From the NCBI GenBank assembly GCA_032158295.1, contig CM063255.1:15714094-15778093 (forward strand): a stretch of 64,000 nt of DNA. The letters run 5' to 3'. Source of the DNA: Pycnopodia helianthoides. Lineage: Eukaryota; Echinodermata; Asteroidea; Forcipulatida; Asteriidae. Position numbers and translations under genes: made by a program. Numbering within the stretch: position 1 is the first letter of the stretch; the number at the start of each line of letters is the position of its first letter. The notes under the pieces were generated by a model that worked only from the letters and a program-made list of their open reading frames with translations, ran no database searches and was not told the DNA's origin. Shown here piece by piece: positions 48,052-53,333 of this stretch.

Positions 48052-50319
48052 AGCCTGCTTTAAGTCAAGACATCAAAGGGATGATGTGACATTGAAAGAA
48101 TGCCGGTCTCGTCTCTCTCTCTCTGTAGCCTCCGAAAAAAAGTGACAGTTGGACATTGTGCATGTTACCCGTTGGGGTTTAAGAAACTCAAACTGAGTTA
48201 CTTAGGATGATGCGAATGAAACCTTCAAAGTCGGAGGGTCGGGGGGACGGGAGACGTTTTTATTTGCGGGTGTGTTTTCTAGAAATTAAAAAATGGCACC
48301 ACTGTGATGTCATCAGAGCTGCCAACTCTTACTGATTCTGCGTGAAAGTTCCCTGAAAATAGACCAATCTTTCCGTGTTCTAATGGACAAATTTTGAAAC
48401 TTTTTTTTCTCTGTTATGCTGAATTTAGTTCTAAATATCTCCCCGATTGTTGTACAAAATCTTCCTGATTGCAAAAAATGCAAATGTTTGCAGCTTTGTG
48501 TCGAGCGTTGAGTGCATTGCTTTGTAGCCCTTTTGCCGCGATCGCGCTGTGTCCAGCACATCTTCAGTTTTTCGGCGTCCCTTAGTTTGTCCGTCGGGGG
48601 AGCTTTAATGATTTCGTTTTTTAAGTCTTGTGTACCCATCCTGCACTCTGCCTGTTTTTCACAAAGTAGGATGTATCGTGTAACCAACACTGCCTTTGTG
48701 TTAATTGAGTATGAAGTGAACAGGAAGCAAACTACTTAGACGTTGTTATGATGACAAGGTTTCTTGTAAACATTTTGCATGACATTGGTAATTCAGTTTA
48801 ACAACATTTATATGGCATTTCAAAACAGTGTCTGACCAGAAATTAAAATCCTTAATTTTCAGACATTTACAGAGGCTTGATCGCTCTATAAGTAGGACTG
48901 CTCTAATTGGATCGGTTAAGTTTCCCAGTGGGTGGACATGGATAGATAGATTTAAAAAAAAAAACTGTGTCTGTTGGACCATCGGAACGTTGGAACGTTC
49001 CAAAAGCTAACTTGCATATAATACCTAGTGTAGGAATGTGTCCGAGGCCTGGAATTTCATCTTGGAGAGGGCAAGGCCATTTTTTATTTTGTAAAGGGCA
49101 CTTCCATTGGAACATCTTAAAGTCTATGGGGAAGTTTTTAAGGGGGACCAAGGCCAAGACCAGGGCAACGGAGGCCGTGGCCTCCGTGTAATTCCAGGCC
49201 TGGTGTCCATAGTTCGGCACGTTGTCATGTTCCAACAGAACGTTCTGGCGGTCCATTGGAATGTGGGCGTACATGTACATGTATGCCTACAGGAGCGTTC
49301 CTTCAGGCCAAGGTTTTAGCCAGGATTTGGTAAAAGGGGTGTCAAAATTGGCTGGAAATATAAAAACTGGGTGTCCAAATTGGCCACTTACAATGCATTT
49401 ACATGTGAATGACAGATAAAACAGGAAGCCCAAATTTAAACACTTGGTGTCCAAAAGACACCCAGCCACCCCTCTGGCTAACAACACTATGGCCCTTTTC
49501 GAATTCACGGCTTCGGCTCCAAAATCGGCTCAGGCTCCAAAATCGGCTCAGGCTAGCTAGGCTCCCTCAATTATTTTAACTTACGCATGCTTTGCGGTCA
49601 GGGCTTCAGACAAGAAAACTGGGCCTGAAGCCCAATCCGGAGCCGAAGCCGTGGATTCGAAAAGGGCCTATGCTTTCAGGCCCATAACGTTATCTAAATT
49701 TGAGTTGTTCCAGACGAGAACAAGAACATACTTGTACCACAAAATATTTGTTGGATTTGTTTTGCTCGCAAAACTTATGCAAACGTGTATCTATACTTTG
49801 GCCTAGCTAGGCCTGACGTGTAACTCTATGATTGCAAAACAAAATCTGACGTGCATCTGACATGAACGAATTCGGTTATCGTACCTGTGTCTGTATTCGT
49901 ACGCTTGCGGAAAACTCTCTATTGTATGCATTGTGGTTACATTCCCCCTGTTTTCAATGTGAACTGTTACATACGTAGTATGAAAAACCATGTACCATGT
50001 GAATTGTAAACATACTCAAGTTTCTACAATGTCAGTCAGGATTTGATGGAGGGGGGGGGGGAAGCGGACAGACTCAAAATGTATCACACTTACATAAAAC
50101 CTTTCCTTTGTGATCTGTCACATACACCCTAATATCTTATTTATTGCAATCAGTCATAGTGGCTTTAATGCCCCACCCACGTGCTCTTTTTATTTTTTAG
50201 CCACGCCAGCCACGCGCGATAACTTGATATCATGTGCGAGCTCATCGACGGACCCCCCAGATGACGATTTATCGCCAATCGCTTCTGCACAGGATCTTCC
50301 CTCTGTATTGAACGGATAG
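20963..50319 (+). CDS. Unrecognised small Ser/Pro-rich, probably nuclear protein, three exons
   Basis: Coding exons are 20963-21058, 26368-26650 and 50201-50319. They total 498 nt, giving 165 residues and a TAG stop. The phases agree (0, then 1), the donors are CAG|GTAAGA and ATG|GTATGT, and the acceptors follow pyrimidine-rich tracts (AATACAG, TTTTTTAG). The product starts MDIELEQQAHNMQDLAEAWV, a likely helix. A low-complexity Ser/Pro/Ala middle follows, with six SP sites (residues 35, 63, 85, 98, 113, 151), a basic RKRK at 92-95 as a possible nuclear signal, and an acidic PPDDDLSPIAS segment near the C-terminus. I know no family with this arrangement. The 23.6-kb second intron could hide a further exon. 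Alternative: the third exon belongs to another isoform or gene. The reconstruction rests on frame and splice sites only. Confidence 0.6.
22555..22815 (+). mobile_element. tRNA-derived SINE, type with long variable arm
   Basis: An A-box-like AGGCTGAGCGG (from 22562) and a B-box GGTTTGAGTCC (22619-22629) lie in a head like that of Leu/Ser tRNAs. The body 'tttggatgggacgtaaagccgtaggtccc' is the reverse complement of words in the SINEs at 24320 and 40640, so the three form one family. The 3' end is approximate. Confidence 0.75.
23072..23487. mobile_element. Long foldback MITE with nested perfect palindrome
   Basis: The left end GGGCAATTCCAC...ACTCACATTACGTTTT and the right end ACGTAACGTGAGT...GTGGAATTGCCC are reverse complements over most of their length. 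Inside lie a perfect 26-bp palindrome (23172-23197, CCATAGAGAAAGG and its complement) and a second hairpin GTTACTCACGTTAC/GTAATGTGAGTAAC at about 23273-23306. Further paired words ('agcaccaaagat' and 'atctttggtgct') mean the whole 416 bp can fold on itself. No target duplication is clear. Confidence 0.8.
24320..24742 (-). mobile_element. tRNA-derived SINE, minus strand
   Basis: Read on the minus strand it has an A-box TGGCCGAGCAAA (about 24726-24737), a perfect B-box GGTTCGAGTCC (complement of 24665-24675), then 'cacttaa', 'gggacgtaaagc' and 'gaacccagtgcactt' as in the copy at 40640. It is the fullest of the three copies and the best template for a family consensus. Confidence 0.8.
24906..25041 (-). 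mobile_element. Family E MITE, second gene intron 1
   Basis: It is the reverse complement of the family E elements ('ttgccctggtcttggcct', 'atggccttgccctctc') with ends CAGGCCT and a diverged right end. A perfect 6-bp duplication GTACTA flanks it (24900-24905 and 25042-25047). Confidence 0.8.
25212..25279 (+). repeat. 16-bp minisatellite TTGACTCCCCCCAAAG, about 4 units
   Basis: Three to four near-identical units end in a C14 then A8 run. The complementary strand carries four runs of six or more G and could form a G-quadruplex. Confidence 0.9.
26676..26895 (+). mobile_element. Family A piggyBac-like MITE, 25 bp after a splice donor
   Basis: CCCTCTTGCTGTCTGACC at the left and AGTAGGAGGG at the right, with TTAA at 26896-26899 and a mutated TGAA at 26672-26675. 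It begins 25 bp inside intron 2 of the second gene, so the exon 2 donor and the MITE end would be transcribed almost together. Confidence 0.85.
28444..28624 (+). mobile_element. Family A MITE with internal deletion
   Basis: TTAA flanks on both sides (28440-28443 and 28625-28628). It is about 40 bp shorter than other copies, having lost the 'aaatggttggtcaactcactgg' segment before the right end. Its right TTAA is the target of the next element. Confidence 0.85.
28632..28916 (+). mobile_element. hAT-like MITE with 8-bp target-site duplication
   Basis: The ends CATAGAGTTATATAGAAGAA and their near-complement at the right (to 28916) continue into AGAGGGCGCACT/AGTGCGCCCTCT. The perfect 8-bp duplication GTTAAACC (28624-28631 and 28917-28924) fits the hAT superfamily, though Merlin elements also give 8-9 bp. 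It is 285 bp and non-coding. Confidence 0.85.
29404..29809 (+). mobile_element. Foldback MITE with AAAGGCAAAGTATACCTTTGG ends
   Basis: The left end 'aaaaaggcaaagtatacctt' is the approximate complement of the right end 'aaggtataccttcctttaa'. The interior ('ataaaactaacctgtgaaaa', 'tacacaatctgag', 'atgtttctcac') matches the element at about 51310-51653. Confidence 0.65.
30406..30700 (+). mobile_element. Family K MITE, third copy
   Basis: It starts CAGGGTTCTGCCCACAGTGG and ends 'cctgggcagaaccctg'. The flanks ATCCAT and AGCCAT are a 6-bp duplication with one mutation. Interior words 'catctcgcaatggtttccac' and 'cccaccactaaagaaatcc' match the copies in RPL19 intron 3. Confidence 0.8.
30851..31086 (-). 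mobile_element. Family C transposon with TATGG 5-bp duplication
   Basis: It reads CAGCCTTCTCCCTTAACAGC ... AGTTACTGGCAAACCCTG, with perfect TATGG on both sides (30846-30850 and 31087-31091). The internal phrase 'ggtccgctggccaaatgccag' is shared with 40979-41269 and, inverted, 37163-37638. Confidence 0.85.
31380..32130. other. Intronic DNA, nothing recognised
   Basis: Two open minus-strand frames of about 90 codons (31479-31751 and 31694-31963) show no motif or splice partners. Confidence 0.4.
32135..32369. mobile_element. Intact foldback element GGGCCTAATTTCATAGAGC...GGGCCC (family B)
   Basis: The left (32135) and right (to 32369) ends pair over about 30 bp, including AGCTGCTAAGCACAA/TTGTGCTTAGCAGCT. 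The internal arms also pair ('gataaaaacaag' with 'cttgataaaaac' type words). It is the cleanest copy of a family with at least six members here. Confidence 0.8.
33864..34086 (+). mobile_element. Family A piggyBac-like MITE
   Basis: A full-length copy with perfect TTAA on both sides (33860-33863 and 34087-34090), and ends CCCTCTTGCTGTC and GACAGTAGGAGGG. It lies 410 bp from another copy in the same orientation. Confidence 0.9.
34497..34719 (+). mobile_element. Family A piggyBac-like MITE
   Basis: TTAA at 34493-34496 and 34720-34723. The left end is TCCTCTTGCTGTC (first C mutated) and the right end AGAGTAGGAGGG. It carries a small duplication ('gtacacagtgtacacag') relative to the copy at 33864. 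Confidence 0.9.
34830..34990. repeat. Inverted repeat around TCGGTTTGCAGTAAC / GTTACCGCAAACCGA
   Basis: The two arms (about 34836-34851 and 34936-34951) are inverted, with 'atctac...gtagat' between them. The same TGTTACCGCAAACCGA word, followed by 'atgcaatgcct', recurs at 52692-52741 and 56178-56224, and a trace occurs at 25396. It is a dispersed family of unknown nature. Confidence 0.5.
35037..35395 (+). repeat. Dispersed repeat of about 360 bp (same family as 3310-3830)
   Basis: It runs from 'aaaggtattatacagg' to 'tgtacagggcctttaaa', so the ends are roughly inverted. The middle has 'ctcaattggtcatcgaggtcacgag', 'tttttcaaacatcaag' and 'catttctcagaaacgatagcatttt'. Confidence 0.6.
35815..36330 (+). 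repeat. Copy 2 of the repeat at 5720-6260
   Basis: It is collinear with copy 1 but has a single 'cgtaaattgggttct' where copy 1 has the 29-bp minisatellite. It therefore preserves the unexpanded state of the family. Confidence 0.6.
36353..36448 (+). mobile_element. Left-end fragment of the CAGGGCTCGAATTT transposon
   Basis: It matches the first roughly 95 bp of 10330-10691 almost base for base, then stops at 'ggcggtcttgtg'. The right end is absent. Confidence 0.8.
37163..37638 (+). mobile_element. Family C transposon, long copy
   Basis: It runs from CAGGGTTTGCTCTTAACTTT to AAGGGAGAACGCTG, inverted relative to 30851 and 40979. At 476 bp it is longer than the others because of about 200 bp of unrelated sequence in the middle ('gtggccctgaaaaagagcag'), which may be a later insertion. 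No clear target duplication is preserved. Confidence 0.7.
37690..37782 (-). mobile_element. End fragment of the CAGGGCTCGAATTT transposon
   Basis: Reverse complement of the left end of 10330-10691, diverged ('cttgtccggttgtgggtttactggcc', 'ggtccagtgttaac', 'ttccgagctctg'). Confidence 0.6.
38280..38700 (+). repeat. Uninterrupted counterpart of the two-block repeat in RPL19 intron 2
   Basis: Block 1 (38280-38392) and block 2 (38541-38700) match 10104-10195 and 10868-11045 in order and orientation. The interval between them here is about 150 bp. Confidence 0.6.
38764..38956. mobile_element. Family B foldback element, intact ends
   Basis: GGGCCCAATTTCATAGAGCT at the left and its complement at the right (to 38956). 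The inside carries 'ggctggtaacctta' and 'gcttagctactttttgtgc'. It is flanked on the right by a further partial copy at about 39030-39155. Confidence 0.8.
39030..39155. mobile_element. Partial family B element
   Basis: It carries 'aggttaccagccaaac', 'ctgtgactggtgtcctgctc' and an end 'gcttaagcggctccatcaaattgggtcc'. The left end is missing. Confidence 0.6.
39570..40140. promoter_or_regulatory. Non-repetitive intronic stretch with TAATC(C/T) cluster
   Basis: No repeat family in the window matches this stretch. Four homeodomain-type cores lie within 56 bp: TAATCC at 40062-40067 and 40078-40083, TAATCT at 40104-40109 and 40112-40117. TAATCC is the core bound by Otx/Bicoid-type (K50) homeodomains. 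An enhancer in the long intron is possible but rests on motif clustering alone. Confidence 0.25.
40219..40291 (+). repeat. Source copy of a 73-bp segment repeated at 41484-41556
   Basis: The two 73-bp copies, 1265 bp apart, differ at one base (gcGtcg/gcAtcg). Both begin TTGGAATCCGCCAAGTTG and end GTGTGTGCTC. The second copy sits inside a 120-bp tandem arrangement (see 41437-41606). Confidence 0.9.
40640..40973 (-). mobile_element. tRNA-derived SINE, minus strand
   Basis: Perfect B-box GGTTCGAGTCC on the minus strand (complement of 40909-40919), an A-box-like region at about 40961-40973, then 'cttaagcaaga' and 'gaacccagtacactt'. It is the same family as 24320-24742. Its tRNA-like end is abutted by the next transposon's target site. 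Confidence 0.75.
40979..41269 (-). mobile_element. Family C transposon with CAATA 5-bp duplication
   Basis: CAGCGTTCTCCCTTAACAGT at the left and TAAGGGTGAGCCCTG at the right. Perfect CAATA on both sides (40974-40978 and 41270-41274). 291 bp, no coding capacity. It is inserted at the tRNA-like end of a SINE. Confidence 0.9.
41437..41606 (+). repeat. 47-50-bp direct repeat flanking a 73-bp copied segment
   Basis: The phrase 'agaacaagatttt(c/t)aaac...gactgtttttgatt' occurs from about 41437 and again from about 41557, exactly 120 bp apart. Between the two lies the 73-bp copy of 40219-40291. The order is flank, copied segment, flank. Confidence 0.85.
41610..42560 (+). repeat. Fused dispersed repeats of the TTTAAAGGCAGG and 360-bp families
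   Basis: It starts 'tttttaaaggcagggtacacgtttggtaatt' like 13073, and continues with 'cttcgatgaccaattgagc'. From about 42240 it matches the 360-bp family ('aatcggtcatcggagtcacaag', 'caatcttaccaatg'). No reading frame is shared between copies. Confidence 0.5.
42653..42825 (+). mobile_element. Family E MITE with TTATAAA duplication
   Basis: CAGGCCTG at both ends, with a 7-bp direct repeat TTATAAA on each side (42646-42652 and 42826-42832). The interior is a diverged family E with 'gggcaccaaggcaatgacc' and 'ggcaatcgcctccgttgcc'. Confidence 0.8.
42835..43040 (-). repeat. Antisense copy of a segment found at 51690-51880 and 55220-55415
   Basis: On the minus strand it reads 'gggtaccaac', 'gcagcattcaaacggacac', 'agtcgcc', 'ttggagattcaaa', 'cttttattgatttctaatcaa', in the same order as the two spacer copies. 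It is a diverged dispersed relative, so that part of the duplicated spacer is itself a mobile or dispersed sequence. Confidence 0.65.
43406..43800. promoter_or_regulatory. Candidate conserved non-coding element (homeodomain/POU-rich)
   Basis: A GC-richer, non-repetitive block with no ORF support, unlike its surroundings. It contains an NK2-type CCACTTAAG (43489-43497), TAATCC (43559-43564 and 43766-43771), 'ccattaacagattaaccc', 'gattagcg', 'ccattagg', an intact POU octamer ATGCAAAT (43693-43700) and 'ctaatcac'. Such dense homeodomain sites in a long intron are typical of developmental enhancers. Conservation itself cannot be judged from one genome. A CT microsatellite closes the block. Confidence 0.4.
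43824..43854 (+). repeat. (CT)n microsatellite
   Basis: About 14 CT repeats followed by a C run. Another (CT)n lies at about 48016-48044. Confidence 0.9.
44180..44400. promoter_or_regulatory. Second non-repetitive block with a CRE/E-box-like site
   Basis: This block follows an A-rich spacer after the candidate element at 43406. It contains 'ttacgtgacgtcc' (overlapping ACGTG and TGACGTC cores) and no repeat found elsewhere in the window. Support is weak. Confidence 0.2.
44678..44841 (+). mobile_element. Family E MITE
   Basis: CAGGCCTAGAATTTCATCTT at the left, AATTCCAGGCCTG at the right. Flanks ATGTCG and ATGTAG form a 6-bp duplication with one mutation. The interior has an 'ggaggccatggcctcc' palindrome. 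A tandem 'gtgttccgtgt' doubling marks this copy. Confidence 0.85.
45154..45375 (+). mobile_element. Family C transposon, right end abutting a second MITE
   Basis: It starts CAGGGTTTGCTCCTAACTTT and continues through 'gactggtcctcgggtgtttt' to 'cccactgttataagagag', where the family's right end should be. The last bases are lost where the MITE at 45384 begins. Confidence 0.7.
45384..45545 (-). mobile_element. Diverged copy of the TGACGTCA-bearing MITE at 7758
   Basis: In reverse orientation it has 'tgacgtcatttgagtagggcgccctcg' and 'aggtcaaaagga' near one end, and 'gcggaatgacgtcaatgcat' near the other. The outermost 'aaggtct' is degraded at both ends. Confidence 0.6.
45568..45900 (+). repeat. 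C-rich minisatellite, three units of 111, 102 and about 120 bp
   Basis: Units start at 45568, 45679 and 45781 with 'atcttg(g)aagcaaggttt' and contain 'gcaaggtttcagatcttgc', a small hairpin, then 'aaacagta' and a long C/T-rich tail. On the minus strand this gives many G runs. The 131- to 179-codon frames across it (proline- or glycine-rich) are compositional artefacts. Confidence 0.85.
45910..47830. other. Intronic DNA, no gene
   Basis: A small patch with family B words lies at 46890-46960 ('ctcagcacagaaaatttagcttagcag'), and A/T homopolymers occur elsewhere. None of the roughly 60-100-codon frames has a motif or flanking splice signals I could support. Confidence 0.4.
47840..48015. promoter_or_regulatory. 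Candidate enhancer with inverted GATA pair
   Basis: This non-repetitive block contains AGATAA (47960-47965) facing TTATCT (47976-47981) with a 10-bp gap. Paired inverted GATA sites favour binding by GATA factors. It ends at a (CT)n tract, as does the block at 43406. Function is inferred from motifs only. Confidence 0.25.
48300..48690. repeat. Possible repeat end 'CAGAGCTGCCAACTC'
   Basis: The phrase 'agagctgccaactcttactgattctgcgtgaaagttccctg' reads like a common animal transposon end. It lies in a region with a 125-codon minus frame of no recognisable motif. I see no second copy in the window, so the call is weak. Confidence 0.25.
49044..49202 (+). mobile_element. Family E MITE with perfect GTGTCC duplication
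   Basis: (G)AGGCCTGGAATTTCATCTTG at the left, AATTCCAGGCCTG at the right. The 6-bp duplication GTGTCC is perfect (49038-49043 and 49203-49208). This and 44678 are the least diverged copies. Confidence 0.9.
49491..49668. mobile_element. MITE with GGCCCTTTTCGAATTCACGG ends
   Basis: Terminal inverted repeats of about 30 bp extend from GGCCCTTTTCGAATTCACGG into 'cttcggctcc'. A possible 3-bp TAT duplication flanks it. GGC-type ends with 3-bp duplications suggest PIF/Harbinger, though these usually duplicate TWA. A direct repeat ('ggctccaaaatcggctca', twice) lies inside. Confidence 0.8.
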
Positions 50320-50333
50320 AGAGAGCCCCACTC

Positions 50334-50412
50334 CAAAAAAAAAAAAAATTAAGAAAAAAAAAGATGAAAAAAAAAAAAAAAAAAAGATGAAAAAAAAAAA
50401 AAAAAAAAAATG
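50334..50412 (+). repeat. Poly(A) tract with GATG interruptions after the stop of gene 2
   Basis: A13, A9, A19 and A24 blocks are separated by 'ttaag' and 'gatg'. It begins 15 bases after the stop codon at 50317-50319. It may be a retroposed tail remnant or a slippage-prone microsatellite. I cannot point to a poly(A) signal for gene 2. Confidence 0.7.
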
Positions 50413-50802
50413 AAATTGAGGTTACTGGGACACGACGTTGTCAGTTGTAATCTTGCATCGTTTCTGGAGGTCTCTGAGGCATCCATGAAAATACGCGTTT
50501 CTGGAACAGCAAATTTGCAGTGGGCCGTCTGGGGAGCGGTGCAGCATAATTGTGACGGGGGGCCTGAACAAAATATATAAATATATCCATATCAAAATGG
50601 AAATCATAAATTGATGTGCTCAGATCTTAACATCTAATTTGCTAAGTGGTGGCAAAACATGACAAGGCCAGTTGTAAGAGATACAATACATGTAGTGTGG
50701 GGAGGGTTGCCTTGGAAAGGGCGGAGCCGTAGATTGTAGATCCGGGGGGGATAATCTTCCTGAAAATGTACATGTATTGACCTATATGGCTTTTACTAAC
50801 TG

Positions 50803-51140
50803 GGCCCAATTTTATATTGAGTTGTTAAGTAGGAAATGGTGCTTAGATTATTTTTCTGGTAAGTGAGTATTAGCAGGGAACCAGTCGTAAAGACCATATA
50901 CATTACGTCGTAGTTTGGCCGGTAACCTGTTTCTGCTAAGCATTTTTTAATTCTTGAAGGGCTTTTTATGAAATTTGGGACCTGGGCCCAATTTCATACA
51001 TGTAGAGCATATTACTTGACAATTTTCTGCTAAGCAGAACTCAGCAGGATACCAGTCACAAATTGTACGTGTGACATGGTAGTTTGGCCGATTACCTAAT
51101 TCTGGTAAGCATAATTTTGTTGTGCTTAGCTACTTTTAAA
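50803..51140. mobile_element. Two head-to-tail family B elements
   Basis: Copy 1 runs from 'gggcccaattttatattgag' (50803) to 'tatgaaatttgggacc' (about 50983). Copy 2 starts 'gggcccaatttcatacatgtag' (about 50987) and runs to 'gcttagctactttt' at about 51138, lacking its right end. Confidence 0.65.
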
Positions 51141-51309
51141 CTGACGTCTGCTGTTCTCTAAATAATTTTAAACATAACAGTTCACTTTACAAAATTAAAA
51201 TAGTTATGGTTTGTTTATATTTATATGGTTCTCTCTTTTTTCATTTAAAGTAAGAGTCGGCCAGTCGTGGATAAAAAATCTAGCAAAAATGTTGTTACTT
51301 TTTTCTGCT

Positions 51310-51653
51310 CTTTAAATGTCTAACAGTAAACTGTCGAAACCTTTCAATTGTACAATAAAACTAACCTGTGAACATTTCAAAAGATAGCAGCGTTTTTGTA
51401 ATATCGCCGAAATCCGCATCAGATAATCCCTAATAGGAATACACAATCTGAGAAACGTTTCTGACAGAAACGTTTCTCAGATTCAAATTTTGGGGGATAA
51501 AAACTGACATCTTGTTCCATATCCACATTATTTTGAATTGAAATATTTCTCAAATTGCTTCGAAAGTTGCTGTACTTCTAACCAAGTCCGTTTTTATTGC
51601 CATTAATTTTAAGAGTGATTACCAATCGTGTACACACCTTCCCTTTAAAGGGC
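51310..51653 (+). mobile_element. Foldback MITE that contains the duplication junction
   Basis: It runs from 'tttaaatgtctaacagtaaa' to 'gtgtacacaccttccctttaaag' and matches the element at 29404-29809. A perfect palindrome of two 16-base arms (CTGAGAAACGTTTCTG and complement) with one base between lies at 51448-51480. The downstream duplicate (from 54962) starts inside this element, so the second copy lacks its left half. Confidence 0.7.
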
Positions 51654-53328
51654 AAGGCAGACGGTATTTTCATCAAGATTGTCAAATCCATCGACATTTA
51701 GAGAGGTGAGAGTGGGTACCAACTGCATCTCTGGCCGCAGCATTCACAAACGGACACCACCAAAATGTGAAGCTCCAAAAGTCGCCTTTCTCGATTTTTG
51801 GAGATTCAAACTTGTTGACATACTTTTATTGATTTCTAATCAAAGGGGAGGTACTTCAGGCCAAGTAATTTTTCGCAGGATGCTTACCAGCATTACCATC
51901 CTGATAACAAGTAGGCTTTCGGATAAAAGTGACACTCGTGTTTTTTTTGGGGGGGGTTATTACCAAAGTATGGCCCCCACCTTTGACAAGTTTCTCACAG
52001 GTTGGCTGTATGGTATTTCTTGACAACAAGACTATAGAAGATCGGTTTGACTCTAGACTGATATGTAATCAATCAAGCACTCATATTCCATGCTTTCCAA
52101 GTCCTTCTATAAAAAAAGAAAATCCAGTTGGGTTCAAACTGTCACTCATAACCCTCACAATCTACAGTAAATAAGTTTTTTTTTTTAAGACCGCTGAACC
52201 ATCTAACATACCCCATTGACAAGAGCCATGTACAGTACATGTATGTCTCGATTAAAATATCATCACCGTAATCTTCGGCGTATAAGCTGCCCGGTGTTTA
52301 ATCCGCAATGCACAGAAATTGTCGAAAACAAGATTCATGTGGCAGTGTATAAGCCGCTCGGCGTATAAGCCGCAGCGGTGACTGCATTGCGAAAAGCTAT
52401 AAAAGTGCGAGTTGCGTTGCATTGAAGTCATAATGGATTGAAGTTAACACCATCAATCATTATTGAAATCGTTATTAAGAATGGTCTGCAAGAACAAGAG
52501 TGGTTTTCTTCATCTAGAATATTTTACGAACGATCTTTTAAAAAAAAAGTGTGCGTTGGTTTTTGTTCTTTAATATTAAAACTGAGAAGTCTCCCGAATT
52601 CCGAAAATCTGCTCTGCGGTAGTAGAATAACTAGCAAGACAAGTTCTCTAAAGAACAAAATCTACACAGCAAAGTAGATATTTATACACATGGTGTTACC
52701 GCAAACCGAATATATATTGTTACCTCACCGTGCAATGCCTGGTATAACACGTGGAGTACATGGCTTAGGACTTTATCCAGTGGTTTAACCCACAGATGGT
52801 ACCCTTTTGTGTTTGAACATAGTTTAGGATCATAATCTCAGAAAAATGCACTTAAGTTTTGTGTATCGTAAAAAAAAGCCTGCCAAGCATTGCTGAATAG
52901 TAGGTTTAGCAGAGCTTTCCAGAGGTGGGTATAGGATTACTCCCACTCTCTGAGGTTGTCTGGAGTTCACATAAAAACCTGCTAAAGTCATAACAAATTT
53001 GGATAATTAATGAGTTTCAAATCTTGCAATAACTTTACTCAAAGGTGACACAGTTATAGAGCAGTTCTTTTGTCAAAAAAAAGAGTGGTTTGTTTTCTTG
53101 TCCAGAAGTTTATAAGGCCATCTCGGTGTGTGTGCGCTCATGTGATTTTTTACCCAGTATCAAGTATGTTTTTATTGACTGTGTTTATGCCTGTCATCAG
53201 TAAGTACCATGGGGCAAACCCTAGCCTTGCCCCTCAGGTGTACCAATTGGACCAGGAGGATTTGTTTGATTTGAGCACTCATTTGGCTTTTACCTTGGAG
53301 GCTTTGGAATTCAACATAGCCCAAAACA
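51431..53328 (+). repeat. Spacer unit, copy 1 (about 1.9 kb) of the composite tandem duplication
   Basis: It is nearly identical to 54962-56814, offset 3531 bp at the start. It contains the right half of a foldback MITE, a segment related to 42835-43040, two GGCGTATAAGC words (52277 and 52358 areas), a GTTACCGCAAACCGA-type word (52694) and an 87-codon open frame (53070-53333) running into the satellite. Compared with copy 2 it has about 48 extra bases at about 52338-52387, holding the second GGCGTATAAGC. I find no transposase or reverse transcriptase motif. It may be the non-satellite part of a larger repeating unit. Confidence 0.85.
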
Positions 53329-53333
53329 GTTAA
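53070..53333 (+). other. Open frame of 87 codons kept in both spacer copies
   Basis: The counterpart at 56553-56819 keeps the frame. It has one Lys-to-Gln change, one synonymous change, one 3-base in-frame insertion and a TAA-to-TGA stop change. The product has a hydrophobic middle and an acidic QEDLFDLSTH-like stretch. Its stop lies in the first satellite monomer. With so recent a duplication, frame retention is weak evidence for coding. Confidence 0.2.

Noticed and set aside
48313..48690. 125-codon minus-strand frame
   Set aside because: No domain, low-information Lys/Arg-rich product, and a repeat-like flank. No splice signals support it as an exon.
51679..52023. 114-codon frame repeated at 55210-55518
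   Set aside because: The second copy is shortened by a change in a G run, and the dispersed relative at 42835-43040 does not keep the frame. The frame survives because the duplication is recent.
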